A stretch of DNA of 64,000 nt from Algoriphagus sp. (GCA_030729785.1 JANQWS010000023.1:1-64000); one strand, 5' to 3'; positions 25,706 through 35,025 are shown, counted from the stretch's first letter. Notes: generated from the letters alone by a model not told the origin. Numbers and translations are program-made.

Positions 25706-26638
25706 ATGGAACAAGTAAAAGTGTTGATCATAGGATCAGGACCAGCAGGCTATACTGCCGCTATTTATGCTGCTAGAGCTGGTATGAACCCTGTATTGTA
25801 TACAGGAGGACAACCTGGTGGACAATTGACCATTACCACGGATGTAGAAAATTACCCTGGTTATCCAGAGGGTATTATGGGTCCTGAAATGATGGAAGAT
25901 TTTAGAAAGCAGGCGGAGCGATTTGGTACTCAGGTTCGTTATGGTTTGGTGACTCAAGTTGATTTTAATGCTCAGCCACATCGCGTAGTGGTGGATGAGC
26001 AGAAAACGATTTTAGCAGATACAGTGATAATTAGTACAGGTGCCTCTGCCAAATGGTTGGGTTTGGAAAGTGAGACACGCCTAAATGGGAGAGGCGTTTC
26101 TGCTTGTGCCGTTTGTGATGGATTTTTTTTTAGAGGCCAAGAAGTTGCAATTGTAGGTGCTGGAGATACAGCTTGTGAAGAAGCCTCTTATTTAGCAAAT
26201 ATCTGTTCAAAGGTTTACATGATCATCCGTCGGGATGAAATGAGAGCCTCCCAAATTATGCAGAATCGAGTTAAGAATAATCCAAAGATTGAAATTCTCT
26301 GGAATACGGAAACACAAGAAATTTTGGGAGATCAAGAAGTTACTGGAATGCGAATTATTAATTCAAAGACAAATGAAATTTCTGAAATCCCAATTTCTGG
26401 CTTCTTTGTTGCTATAGGTCATCAGCCGAATACAGAGATCTTTAAAAATTTTATTTCGATGGATGCTGCTGGCTATATTCAAACGATACCTGGAACTTCA
26501 AAGACTAATGTAGCAGGTGTTTTTGCTTGTGGTGATGCCCAAGACAATGTATATAGGCAAGCAGTAACTGCCGCTGGAACAGGCTGTATGGCTGCCTTAG
26601 ATGCTGAACGCTACTTAGCAGCTTTAGAAATTCACTAA
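25706..26638 (+). CDS. trxB: Thioredoxin reductase
   Basis: A 310-residue FAD/NADPH flavoprotein that reduces thioredoxin. FAD motif GSGPAGYTAAIYAARAG at the N-terminus, redox-active CAVC in SACAVCDGFFFRG near residue 137, NADPH motif GAGDTACEEA, and C-terminal GVFACGDAQD. Standard low-molecular-weight type. A peptidase gene follows after 8 bp. Confidence 0.96.
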   Translation: MEQVKVLIIGSGPAGYTAAIYAARAGMNPVLYTGGQPGGQLTITTDVENYPGYPEGIMGPEMMEDFRKQAERFGTQVRYGLVTQVDFNAQPHRVVVDEQKTILADTVIISTGASAKWLGLESETRLNGRGVSACAVCDGFFFRGQEVAIVGAGDTACEEASYLANICSKVYMIIRRDEMRASQIMQNRVKNNPKIEILWNTETQEILGDQEVTGMRIINSKTNEISEIPISGFFVAIGHQPNTEIFKNFISMDAAGYIQTIPGTSKTNVAGVFACGDAQDNVYRQAVTAAGTGCMAALDAERYLAALEIH

Positions 26639-26646
26639 AAATCCCC

Positions 26647-27771
26647 ATGAAGAGCTTAATTCTTCTCATTTTCTTTCTAGGTCAACTAAGCGTCTGCCTG
26701 AGTATTGGGTACGCTCAAGTGGTCCCAACTAAAGATAGTACTTTATTCAAAGGGAGTTCCATAGCAAACGAGAAGAAGAGTTTTGATTTTAAAGAGTTAA
26801 CCAAAGGTTTTCCAAAAATCATTAAAAAGAATACTTCAAGGGGCAATTCATCCCAAGATCGCATCAATATTGAGCTTAGGCAGTTTGATGAGGTGAGCTA
26901 TTTGAAGAATCTTTCCAGTCAAACGGATTCTCTCTTGTTTCAAAACACAGTTGACTTAGAGCGTATTCGATCCATTATAAGTGAAGACCCCTTTTCAATG
27001 GATTGGGCTCCTACAAATGAATTAATTCAAGTCTCTGATCAGGTCCAAATAGATAATGTTTGGATAACTGCTTTTGAATATTTTTCGAGTTGGGACACCA
27101 AAAAGGTGGATATCTACAATATTGATATACGGGAATTTCAAGATAGTGTACGTTTAAAATTGTACGACATTCGATTGGGACAAGCCTGGAGCATGCCACT
27201 TACTGATATACTCGTAAATTCTCGATTTGGACCACGATGGGGGAGGATACACCCTGGAGTAGATTTGGACTTAAATACGGGCGATGCGGTGTATACCGCC
27301 TTCGACGGGATCATTCGTGCTCGTTCCTACGATAGGTATGGGTATGGCTATTACTATGTAGTAAGGCACAAAAATGGGTTGGAGACACTCTATGGACATT
27401 TATCTAAGCATGTCATGGAGGTGGGTACTGAGCTCCAAGCAGGAGATCTACTTGGAAAGGGAGGATCCACTGGCCGAAGTACTGGTCCACACTTGCACTT
27501 TGAGTTGCGCTATAAAGGCTTGGTTTTTGATCCAGAAATAGTTTATGATTTTGAAAAATCTCAATTAATTAAACAAGAATTACTGGTCAATAAAAAATTA
27601 TTCAGCCAATTAGCAAAGGCTAGAGCAGCTGCCTACCATCGAGTAAAACGAGGGGATAATTTAGGTTCTATCGCAAGAAGATATGGCGTATCTGTATCAC
27701 AAATCACTCGTTTAAATGGGATTTCAAGTCGTTCGATTTTGAGAATAGGCCAGAATTTACGTGTCAAATAA
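26647..27771 (+). CDS. M23 (LytM-type) peptidase with C-terminal LysM domain
   Basis: A 374-residue exported protein. A signal peptide (ending SIGYAQ) is followed by about 170 residues with no recognised motif, then an M23 metallopeptidase domain with zinc-ligand motifs (RIHPGVDLD and GPHLHFELR) and the usual GYGYYYVVRHKNGLETLYGH core. A LysM motif (HRVKRGDNLGSIARRYGVSV) is at the C-terminus. The zinc ligands are intact, so it is probably an active peptidoglycan endopeptidase rather than an inactive activator. It ends 10 bp before bshB1. Confidence 0.93.
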   Translation: MKSLILLIFFLGQLSVCLSIGYAQVVPTKDSTLFKGSSIANEKKSFDFKELTKGFPKIIKKNTSRGNSSQDRINIELRQFDEVSYLKNLSSQTDSLLFQNTVDLERIRSIISEDPFSMDWAPTNELIQVSDQVQIDNVWITAFEYFSSWDTKKVDIYNIDIREFQDSVRLKLYDIRLGQAWSMPLTDILVNSRFGPRWGRIHPGVDLDLNTGDAVYTAFDGIIRARSYDRYGYGYYYVVRHKNGLETLYGHLSKHVMEVGTELQAGDLLGKGGSTGRSTGPHLHFELRYKGLVFDPEIVYDFEKSQLIKQELLVNKKLFSQLAKARAAAYHRVKRGDNLGSIARRYGVSVSQITRLNGISSRSILRIGQNLRVK

Positions 27772-27781
27772 ATTGAATCAC

Positions 27782-28501
27782 ATGACAAAATTAGATGTTC
27801 TAGTTTTTGCCGCGCATCCAGATGATGCTGAATTGGGTTGTTCTGGGACTATTGCTGCTCAAATAGCTCAAGGAAATAAGGTGGGCATTGTGGATTTTAC
27901 CCAAGGAGAAATGGGTACTCGAGGAACACCTGAACTTCGTCTTCAAGAAGCGGAGGATGCAGCCAAGATTTTAGGGCTTGCTGCTCGAGAAAATATGGGA
28001 TTCCAGGATGTTTTTTTTAAAGATGATGAAGAGCACCAATTGAAATTAATTCAGGTGATTCGTAAATACCAACCTGAAATAGTACTTGCAAATGCTATCA
28101 ATGACCGACATCCTGATCATGGTAAAGGATCTTCCTTGGCAAGTAAGGCTTGCTTCATGAGTGGTTTAACAAAAATTGAAACATTCCAAGATGGAGTAAT
28201 GCAATCTCCTTGGAGACCCAAATTTGTTTACCACTACATTCAAAACAATTACATAGAGCCGGACTTTATCGTGGACATTTCAGATTTTTGGGAAATTAAA
28301 ATAAAAAGTATTGCAGCATTTGGATCTCAATTTTATAATCCAAAAAGCCAAGAACCAGCGAGTTTTATTTCTTCTTCAGAATTTCTGCCATTTATAGAAT
28401 CAAGAGCGAGGGAATTAGGCCATCGAATCAATACCAAATATGGCGAGGGATTTACTGTTGAGCGGTTTATTGGAGTATCCAATCTTTTTGATCTCAAGTA
28501 A
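27782..28501 (+). CDS. bshB1: Bacillithiol biosynthesis deacetylase BshB1
   Basis: A 239-residue LmbE/PIG-L-type zinc deacetylase that removes acetyl from GlcNAc-malate in bacillithiol synthesis. Zinc motif AHPDDAELG at the N-terminus and the second motif NDRHPDHGKGS near residue 110. The ATG at 27782 (MTKLDVLVFAAHPDD) gives the family start; the in-frame GTG at 27761 lies inside the upstream gene. Its stop codon directly abuts the stop of pdxH on the other strand. Bacillithiol is the main low-molecular-weight thiol of many Bacteroidota. Confidence 0.93.
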   Translation: MTKLDVLVFAAHPDDAELGCSGTIAAQIAQGNKVGIVDFTQGEMGTRGTPELRLQEAEDAAKILGLAARENMGFQDVFFKDDEEHQLKLIQVIRKYQPEIVLANAINDRHPDHGKGSSLASKACFMSGLTKIETFQDGVMQSPWRPKFVYHYIQNNYIEPDFIVDISDFWEIKIKSIAAFGSQFYNPKSQEPASFISSSEFLPFIESRARELGHRINTKYGEGFTVERFIGVSNLFDLK

Positions 28502-29137
28502 TTAGGGTGCCAATCTTCTAATCTTCCAATCCGAAGTACCCACTCTATCGAAGCACAATCGGTCGTGTAAACGGCTTGGTCTTCCTTGCCAAAATTCTAC
28601 TCGATGCGGAAGCAAACGGTAGCCACCCCAGTGAGGAGGTCTAGTAATGGGGGATTCCAAAAATTTCTTTTCCACTTCAGTTTGTAGGGAATCTAGAATT
28701 TCTCTACCAGAGATCTCTTGGCTTTGAGGAGATGCCCAAGCACCTAACTGGGAACTATATGGTCTTGACAAAAAATAGGCGTCAGATTGTTCTGTACTTA
28801 TTTTTGTAACATTACCAATTACTCGAACTTGGCGTTCAATTTCAGGCCAGAAAAAAGTAAGTGAAGCTTTAGGATAATTTTCTAGTTCAATTCCTTTTCT
28901 ACTTTGATAATTTGTAAAGAAAACAAATCCATCATCCAAGTCTTTTAGTAGAACTATTCTTGCATTGGGAAATCCATCTTCGCCAAGAGTCGATAAGCAC
29001 ATCGCATTTGGTTCCAGTGCCTCGGCTTTAATGGCTTCAGCCATCCATTTTTTAAATTGAATTAATGGATTTAATTCCACTTCATCAATTTCCATTGATT
29101 TTAAACTGTATTCTTTTCTAATGTCTGCGAGTTTCAT
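28502..29137 (-). CDS. pdxH: Pyridoxamine/pyridoxine 5'-phosphate oxidase
   Basis: A 211-residue FMN enzyme making pyridoxal 5'-phosphate. Signatures: ALEPNAMCLSTLGEDGFPNARIVLLK, FFTNYQSRKGIEL, and the C-terminal PHRVEFWQGRPSRLHDR and WKIRRLAP. Full length. It is divergent from yqgE, with 84 bp between the two starts, and convergent with bshB1 with no intergenic space. Confidence 0.96.
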   Translation of the reverse strand: MKLADIRKEYSLKSMEIDEVELNPLIQFKKWMAEAIKAEALEPNAMCLSTLGEDGFPNARIVLLKDLDDGFVFFTNYQSRKGIELENYPKASLTFFWPEIERQVRVIGNVTKISTEQSDAYFLSRPYSSQLGAWASPQSQEISGREILDSLQTEVEKKFLESPITRPPHWGGYRLLPHRVEFWQGRPSRLHDRLCFDRVGTSDWKIRRLAP

Positions 29138-29191
29138 TTGAATTTATGAATAAAGGTCTCTTTCCTTTGAGGAATTGGCTTCAAAAACTAA

Positions 29192-29208
29192 ATTTAGGCA
29201 ATCTAAAT
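29192..29208. promoter_or_regulatory. Second DtxR-type palindrome, between pdxH and yqgE
   Basis: ATTTAG, GCAAT, CTAAAT: a perfect inverted repeat with 6-bp arms. Its core TTTAGGCAATCTAAA differs from the operon operator at 6760-6780 (TTTAGGTAGTCTAAA) at only two central positions. It ends 13 bp before the yqgE ATG, a good position for a repressor site. Confidence 0.45.
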
Positions 29209-29221
29209 CTAATTCTTTCCT

Positions 29222-29791
29222 ATGTTCAAAGATAGAATTTCAACTCCGAAACCAGGAAATATTTTGTTGTCTGAACCCTTCTTAAAAGATTCAAATTTCA
29301 TTCGAACAGTTCTTCTCCTATGTGAACATGGGAATGCAGGTAGTGTGGGTTTTATTTTAAATAAACCTACTGCCCTTCAAATTGAGGATTTGGTAGAAGG
29401 AATTGCTCCGTATAACAGGGAGGTTTACTTAGGTGGACCTGTAGCTCAAGATACGCTTCACTTCCTTTATTTTGGAAATCAAGTGGTTAAGGATAGCACT
29501 TTAATAGATAAGGATGTTTGGTGGGGTGGCGATTTTAATGAGTTAATTCAAAAGATTCAGGATCAATCTCTTCCAATTAATCAGGTTTTCTTTTTCCTTG
29601 GATATAGTGGTTGGGAGGAGGGACAATTGGCACAGGAACTAAAAGAGGGTGCATGGATTGTGTATCCGGATTCTCTTGATGAAGCAATCATTCATTTGTC
29701 TGCTGCGCAAATTTGGAAAACCTTGATGAGAAATATGGGTGGAGAGTTTCAAATTCAAGCAAATTATCCGATTGACCCACGATTAAATTAG
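29222..29791 (+). CDS. YqgE/AlgH family protein (DUF179)
   Basis: A 189-residue protein of the YqgE/AlgH family: GNILLSEPFLKDSNFIRTVLLL, GFILNKPT, YLGGPVAQDTLHFLY and FFLGYSGWEEGQLAQEL are the conserved blocks. Its function is still unclear; it has been proposed to act in transcriptional control (AlgH) or envelope processes. No signal peptide. A DtxR-like palindrome sits just ahead of its start, raising the possibility of metal-dependent expression. Confidence 0.92.
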   Translation: MFKDRISTPKPGNILLSEPFLKDSNFIRTVLLLCEHGNAGSVGFILNKPTALQIEDLVEGIAPYNREVYLGGPVAQDTLHFLYFGNQVVKDSTLIDKDVWWGGDFNELIQKIQDQSLPINQVFFFLGYSGWEEGQLAQELKEGAWIVYPDSLDEAIIHLSAAQIWKTLMRNMGGEFQIQANYPIDPRLN

Positions 29792-29801
29792 GCAAAATCC
29801 C

Positions 29802-29809
29802 TACCTTTG
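29802..29809 (+). promoter_or_regulatory. -7 promoter element of the DUF349 gene
   Basis: TACCTTTG matches TAnnTTTG and lies 31 bp upstream of the ATG at 29841. No good -33 element was found. Confidence 0.45.
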
Positions 29810-29840
29810 ACTGGAATGATTTGTATTAGTTTAGTTTTTT

Positions 29841-31823
29841 ATGAACAAGAAAAGTAAAGAAATATCCGAGGAGGATAAGGTGACCCAAGCTTCAGAAAAT
29901 GTGGTGGAAGGTATTGAGCTAACTGCCAATGAAATTGAAACTTTGAAGGAAGAGGAAGTTGTCAATTTGCAGCAGGTAGAAAACCAAGAGATTCAGGTAA
30001 CTGATGAAATCGCAGAAAAACCCATTGAATTAGAAGTGAATATTCCTTCTGAATCAATTGTGGATGAGGAAGTTACGGATTCAGAAGAATCTGTAGTTGA
30101 AGAAGAACCTGTCCCTCTTGATCTTTCTGGACAAAGCAAAGCTCAATTACTTGACTTGATTAAGGAGAAAATAAATTCTCCCAATGCCCTTAAATCAGAT
30201 AAGACCATACAAGAAATTAAAAATGCATTTGATGAACTTTCCAACAAAGAGCGTGAAGATGCAATGCAGCAATTTTTAGGGGAGGGTGGAATTGCAGATG
30301 ATTTTGAATATAAAGGTTCATCTATCGATAAAGAATTCAACATAATTTTTAACGACTTTAAAAAACAGCTTTATGCGAATCGAAAAGAAGCAGAAAAGCA
30401 AAAAGAGAAAAATTTAGTTGCTAAAACAGAGCTCCTCAATAAATTAAGAGAATTGGTAGATGGAGAGGAGACCACCTTGAGCATGGCAGCTGTAAAAGCA
30501 ATTCAAGATTCGTGGAAATCCATTGGTCCAGTGCCTTTATCACAAAGCAGGAATCTTTGGGCTAGCTTTAATGCGTTGATGGATCGCTTTTATGACAACA
30601 GAAGTATCTATTTTGAATTAAAAGAATTAGATCGTAAGAAAAATCTGGAAAGCAAATTAGAGCTTTGCGAAAAGGCGGAATCTTTAGTTCAATTAGAAGA
30701 TCTCAAAGATGCAATTCAGCAATTGAATGAGCTTCATGAAGAGTTTAAGCATTTAGGACCTGTTCCTAGGGAAGAGCAAGAGCAAGTATGGCAGCGATTT
30801 AAATCTGCTTCCGATGCAATTTACGATAGAAGAAAAGAATTCTTTGAGGGTCAAAAAGATGTGATTAAAAAGAATTTGGAAGAAAAGGAAGCGCTAATTG
30901 TGATTTTAACTCCTTTTGGTGAATTTAAAGCAGATCGAATTAAAGATTGGAATTCAAAAACAAAAGAAATATTAGAACTTCAAAAGGCTTGGGAAAAAGT
31001 TGGTCCCTTGCCCAAAGAATCTAGTAAAGAGATTAATAAGGCATTTTGGACATTATTCAAGCAGTTCTTTCACAATAAGAACCTTTTCTTCAAAGAGCTT
31101 GATGATATACGCGCTACAAATCAAAAGAAAGCGGAAGAATTGATTGCAAAAGCGCAAGAATTACAAGAAAATACTAACTGGCAAACCACTGCCAATCAAT
31201 TTGTTAAGCTGCAACAAGATTGGAAGAAATTAGGTCCCACTCCAGAGAAGCAGCGAGATGCTTTGTATAAAAAATTTAAGGAGGCTTGTGATACGTTTTT
31301 CGAGAATAGACGAAATTCCTCAAAGGATTCAAACACTGAGTTTGAGTTAAACTTGGCAAAAAAATTAGCAATTATTGACCAAATTAACGCATTAAAATCT
31401 GTGGAAACTGGTTTGGATGAAAATCAATTGAGTGACCTTGTTGCCGAATTCAATGCACTAGGATTTGTGCCAAGAAAGAACATCAAAGAAGTTCAAGCAA
31501 AATTCAAAGAAGCTGTTGATGTATGTTTAGATGCACTTGGAGAAAAAGGGGCTAATAAAGAAGATTTCTTGTTCAGATTAAACCTGAATCGAATTCAGTC
31601 CGATCCAAATTCTGTTAAAACGTTGAATAAAAAGGAACATGGTATTCGAAAGCAGATTACTGACCTTGAAAATAGCATCACCTTGTGGAGAAATAACCTT
31701 GACTTCTTTGCGGCTTCTAAAACAGCTGATAAGTTAAGGGAGCAGTTTGATGTCAAAATTCAAAAGGCGGAAGAAGAGATTGATAAACTGAAGAAAAAAC
31801 TGACAATACTGAAAGAATTTTAA
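29841..31823 (+). CDS. DUF349-repeat coiled protein
   Basis: A 660-residue, highly charged cytoplasmic protein. The first roughly 100 residues are acidic and Glu/Val-rich; the rest has about five DUF349 repeats, each with a helical segment ending in a W-(x)n-GPVP/GPLP-type motif (SWKSIGPVPLSQSRNLW, EFKHLGPVPREEQEQVW, AWEKVGPLPKESSKEI, DWKKLGPTPEKQRDALY, EFNALGFVPRKNIKEV). A coiled coil closes the C-terminus. DUF349 proteins are typical of Bacteroidota and some Actinobacteria; the function is not established. Confidence 0.88.
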   Translation: MNKKSKEISEEDKVTQASENVVEGIELTANEIETLKEEEVVNLQQVENQEIQVTDEIAEKPIELEVNIPSESIVDEEVTDSEESVVEEEPVPLDLSGQSKAQLLDLIKEKINSPNALKSDKTIQEIKNAFDELSNKEREDAMQQFLGEGGIADDFEYKGSSIDKEFNIIFNDFKKQLYANRKEAEKQKEKNLVAKTELLNKLRELVDGEETTLSMAAVKAIQDSWKSIGPVPLSQSRNLWASFNALMDRFYDNRSIYFELKELDRKKNLESKLELCEKAESLVQLEDLKDAIQQLNELHEEFKHLGPVPREEQEQVWQRFKSASDAIYDRRKEFFEGQKDVIKKNLEEKEALIVILTPFGEFKADRIKDWNSKTKEILELQKAWEKVGPLPKESSKEINKAFWTLFKQFFHNKNLFFKELDDIRATNQKKAEELIAKAQELQENTNWQTTANQFVKLQQDWKKLGPTPEKQRDALYKKFKEACDTFFENRRNSSKDSNTEFELNLAKKLAIIDQINALKSVETGLDENQLSDLVAEFNALGFVPRKNIKEVQAKFKEAVDVCLDALGEKGANKEDFLFRLNLNRIQSDPNSVKTLNKKEHGIRKQITDLENSITLWRNNLDFFAASKTADKLREQFDVKIQKAEEEIDKLKKKLTILKEF

Positions 31824-31881
31824 TTTTTAGGTCCTCACTATCTGAAAGATAGCGTGAATCTTAAAAAATATGCGTAGTGCT

Positions 31882-31913
31882 TTTGGTCGAATAGGTCAAT
31901 CCTTCTATATTTG
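31882..31913 (+). promoter_or_regulatory. Promoter of tRNA-Thr
   Basis: TTTG (31882-31885), a 20-bp spacer, then TATATTTG (31906-31913): an exact match to the Bacteroidota primary-sigma consensus, ending 17 bp before the tRNA. Confidence 0.8.
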
Positions 31914-31930
31914 CACCACCATAAAGGTAG

Positions 31931-32003
<73 letters not shown>

Positions 32004-32013
32004 CTTGTTTATC

Positions 32014-32049
32014 AAGCACTTACGAGAATTTTCTTGTAAGTGCTTTTTT
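32014..32049 (+). terminator. Terminator after tRNA-Thr
   Basis: AAGCACTTAC and GTAAGTGCTT form a 10-bp stem, extended inward by AGAA/TTCT, followed by six T residues. Confidence 0.85.
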
Positions 32050-32222
32050 ATTTGTATTGGATTTCCACAAAAATCACACCTTAGCAGCTGCTATTTGCCT
32101 GATAAAATTTATTCAAAAGATTTTTTTCGAGTATAAAATCAACATTGAAGCCTAGAAAGCACTATAAAAGTCGTACTTGCCCGATGAGTTATTTTTTGTG
32201 ACGTATCCAATTTGAATAGTTA

Positions 32223-33512
32223 TTAGCCAAACGGCTGTTCAATAGAAATACTTTGTTTTGAGAAATAATGTGGGCCATCATCTCCTATGTACAAACAATC
32301 TTCTAACCTAATTCCAAATTCTCCAGGAATGGCGATGGTAGGTTCATTGCTAAAACACATTCCCGGCGCAATCTTGGTCAAGTTCCCCTTTACAAAATTT
32401 GTCCACTCATGTCCTTCTAAGCCGATTCCATGTCCTGTTCTATGTGGTAGTCCTGGTAGTTTGTAATTCTTACTAAACCCAGCCGATTCAATCACTGCCC
32501 TTGCAGCAGCATCTACAGACTCACATGTTGCACCTATTTTTATTGCGGCGAATGCAGCATCCTGTGCTTCTTTCTCGATGTTCCAAACATCAATCTGACG
32601 TTGACTTGGTTTGCCCATAACAATCGTTCTGGTGATATCTGATGCATATCCCTCACAACTTGTTCCACCATCAGCCAATACCACATCTCCTTCACGGATG
32701 ATCTGTGGAACAATGCTGCCATGTGGCATAGCAGAATACTTTCCTACGATAACCATGGCACCGCCACTATAGCCAAGCTTTCTAAAAGCTGCAGAAATAT
32801 TTGCACTAAACTCTGCCTGTGGCATATTTGGTCGGAGCGTTGCAAACGCGGCCTTGTAGGCTTCTATGGTGATATCGCTCGACTTTTGCATCAATGCAAT
32901 TTCAGCCTTGCTCTTATACATTCTACATCCTGCCGTTATAGGTGTGGCATCTACAATCTCAAAGCCAGGTGCCGCTTTTTTTACGCCATCGGCGATAAAA
33001 AATCTGACACGTTCTTCCATGCCAATCCTTTTGTGTTTGACACCCCTATCTTTTACGATACCTGCAATCAATGCATATGGACTTTCGTGTTCTTCCCAGC
33101 ATCGTATCTCATCTCCAAAAACTGGGTTGATTAGTTCCATAGCACGCTCTTCCTCAAATTTCGGACATACATAAGCAATGGAACCTGAGGCAGGAATTAC
33201 CACCCCAAAAGTTCTTTCACTTAGTCCCCATCTCATGCTAGTGAAATAAAATGAAGAAGCAGTTCCTTCTAAAAAAATAGCATCGATTTTTTCCTTAGAC
33301 ATTAAATCTTGTGCCTTTGCAATTCTTTGTTTTCTTTCCTCCACGGATATCGGAACAATCCCATCAACCATGGGCTTCAATTCTCTTATGCTTGAGGGAA
33401 CATCATATTCTTCCTCTGTCAAACTATTCGCTGCAAATAGGTTTCCTGATAGAGACATTGCTCCTGATGTAAGAGCAGCTATGCTTAAAAATTTTCTCCG
33501 ACTTTGTGACAT
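32223..33512 (-). CDS. Tat-exported M24-family (Xaa-Pro-type) peptidase
   Basis: A 429-residue protein with a twin-arginine signal (SRRKFLSIAALTSG). It has a creatinase/prolidase N-terminal domain, then an M24 pita-bread domain with metal-ligand segments: ADGGTSCEGYASDITRT (two Asp), HRTGHGIGLEGHE (His), FSNEPTIAIPGEFGIRLED (Glu pair). Full metal site, so probably an active Xaa-Pro dipeptidase or aminopeptidase in the periplasm. The region 32050-32222 holds nothing recognised. Confidence 0.92.
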   Translation of the reverse strand: MSQSRRKFLSIAALTSGAMSLSGNLFAANSLTEEEYDVPSSIRELKPMVDGIVPISVEERKQRIAKAQDLMSKEKIDAIFLEGTASSFYFTSMRWGLSERTFGVVIPASGSIAYVCPKFEEERAMELINPVFGDEIRCWEEHESPYALIAGIVKDRGVKHKRIGMEERVRFFIADGVKKAAPGFEIVDATPITAGCRMYKSKAEIALMQKSSDITIEAYKAAFATLRPNMPQAEFSANISAAFRKLGYSGGAMVIVGKYSAMPHGSIVPQIIREGDVVLADGGTSCEGYASDITRTIVMGKPSQRQIDVWNIEKEAQDAAFAAIKIGATCESVDAAARAVIESAGFSKNYKLPGLPHRTGHGIGLEGHEWTNFVKGNLTKIAPGMCFSNEPTIAIPGEFGIRLEDCLYIGDDGPHYFSKQSISIEQPFG

Positions 33513-33660
33513 ATAAATGCTAGTTGTGCTGATTTAAATGTACGGCTAAATCTTTTCGTTTTTAAAAACCTACTAGGTGTTTTTTCCGGAAAACTTAGCC
33601 CTCTACAAATCCACCACTTGCTATCCTTTTTAAAATCATTTTTTTTTAATCTGGCTCTCC

Positions 33661-33712
33661 GTCCTGTACGCGGCGGCGGATTGCGGGAGGCCTTTCTCCC
33701 GACAGGTGGGGC
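33661..33712. repeat. GC-rich dispersed intergenic repeat
   Basis: A GC-rich block (GTCCTGTACGCGGCGGCGGA at its left end) with internal inverted repeat CGGGAGG/CCTTTCTCCCG. Its reverse complement shares ordered blocks with the repeat at 19534-19571. It contains the GTG at 33706 that would otherwise extend the downstream gene, which argues against that longer start. Confidence 0.5.
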
Positions 33713-33801
33713 TCATTGAATTTAAAGGAATTCCAGCTTTGTTACTTCTTTATTTATTGGGTATACTCGTGCTTTCAGAAAAAATACCGACCAAATTCAC
33801 C

Positions 33802-35025
33802 ATGTCTACTAAATTAACCGAAACACTTCAACTTCCCTGTGGTGCTATTCTCAAAAATAGAATTGGCAAGTCCGCCATGAGTGAGAATATGGGCTCCCGT
33901 GGATACACTTCTAATGAGAAGTTTAATCGATTGTATGCCCGATGGGAAGAAGGAGGGATAGGGCTACTGATTACAGGGAATGTAATGGTGGATCGATTTG
34001 CCTTGGGAGAAGCCCACAATGTGGTTATCGAGCAAGGGATTCAAGATGCAAACTTACCCCTTTGGGCTGCTGCAGGAAAAAAAAGAGGAACGCACATATG
34101 GGTGCAATTGAATCATCCTGGCAAGCAATCTCCAAAATTTTTAAGTAAAGAGCCCGTGGCCCCTTCTGCTATTTCGCTCAAGAAGCCTTTGGATCGCCTA
34201 TTCAATACCCCAAGAGCACTCACTGAATTAGAAATACTCGATATTATTGCCCGCTTTGCCTATGCTGCAAAAGTCTGCAAGGAAAGTAGATTTACCGGAG
34301 TACAAATCCATGGAGCGCACGGCTATTTGGTCAGTCAGTTTCTTTCTCCTACACACAACCAGCGCAAAGATCGCTGGGGAGGGAGCCTTGAAAACCGCAT
34401 GCGCTTTGTCGAAGAAGTGTATCTAACCATTCGGAAAGGAGTCGGTGCTGATTTTCCGATAGGAATCAAGCTCAATTCGGCGGATTTTCAAAAGGGAGGA
34501 TTCACCAAAGAGGATTCTATGGCAGTGGTAAAGCGCTTGTCAGACTTGGGGATGGATTTGATTGAAATCTCCGGTGGCACCTACGAATCTCCTGCTATGA
34601 TGGGAGCTGCTCAAAAGGAGTCTACGAAAGCCCGTGAGGCTTATTTTTTGGACTATTGTGAGGAGGTTAGAAAGCTGGTGACTTGTCCGCTCATGCTAAC
34701 TGGTGGATTCCGATCCGCCGAGGGAATGAATGCAGCGCTAGCATCTGGTGCTTGTGATGTAATCGGTGTGGCGCGGTCACTCGCAATTCAACCTGATTTC
34801 CCAAATCAGTTGATGTCAGGGGCAACAGTAACGAGCCAGGTAAAACCTTTGACCACAGGTTGGAAATTTTTAGATAAAACCTTCCCTTTGGAAATCATTT
34901 GGTACACGGATCAACTCCATTTAATGGGGGAGGGAAAAAATCCCAATCCAAAAAAATCTGCGCTAGGATCCGTACTGAGTATGGTCTACAAATTGGGAAA
35001 GAATGCAATAAAGAGGGTTCGGTAG
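33802..35025 (+). CDS. NADH:flavin oxidoreductase / old yellow enzyme family protein
   Basis: A 407-residue FMN-dependent TIM-barrel oxidoreductase. Conserved blocks: LKNRIGKSAMSENMG, VQLNHPGKQSP, VQIHGAHGYLVSQFLSP, NQRKDRWGGSLENR (active-site region) and ACDVIGVARSLAIQPDF (phosphate binding). The start ATG at 33802 begins MSTKLTETLQLPCG; an upstream in-frame GTG would add 32 residues that come from a GC-rich repeat. Likely reduces electrophilic alkenes; the substrate is unknown. Confidence 0.92.
   Translation: MSTKLTETLQLPCGAILKNRIGKSAMSENMGSRGYTSNEKFNRLYARWEEGGIGLLITGNVMVDRFALGEAHNVVIEQGIQDANLPLWAAAGKKRGTHIWVQLNHPGKQSPKFLSKEPVAPSAISLKKPLDRLFNTPRALTELEILDIIARFAYAAKVCKESRFTGVQIHGAHGYLVSQFLSPTHNQRKDRWGGSLENRMRFVEEVYLTIRKGVGADFPIGIKLNSADFQKGGFTKEDSMAVVKRLSDLGMDLIEISGGTYESPAMMGAAQKESTKAREAYFLDYCEEVRKLVTCPLMLTGGFRSAEGMNAALASGACDVIGVARSLAIQPDFPNQLMSGATVTSQVKPLTTGWKFLDKTFPLEIIWYTDQLHLMGEGKNPNPKKSALGSVLSMVYKLGKNAIKRVR

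Noticed and set aside
31840..31860. CTATC/GATAG hairpin after the DUF349 gene
   Set aside because: No T-run follows it, so it is not a convincing terminator.
33706..33801. Upstream GTG extension of the OYE-like gene, hydrophobic and resembling a signal peptide
   Set aside because: It begins inside a GC-rich dispersed repeat, and family members start near the ATG at 33802.
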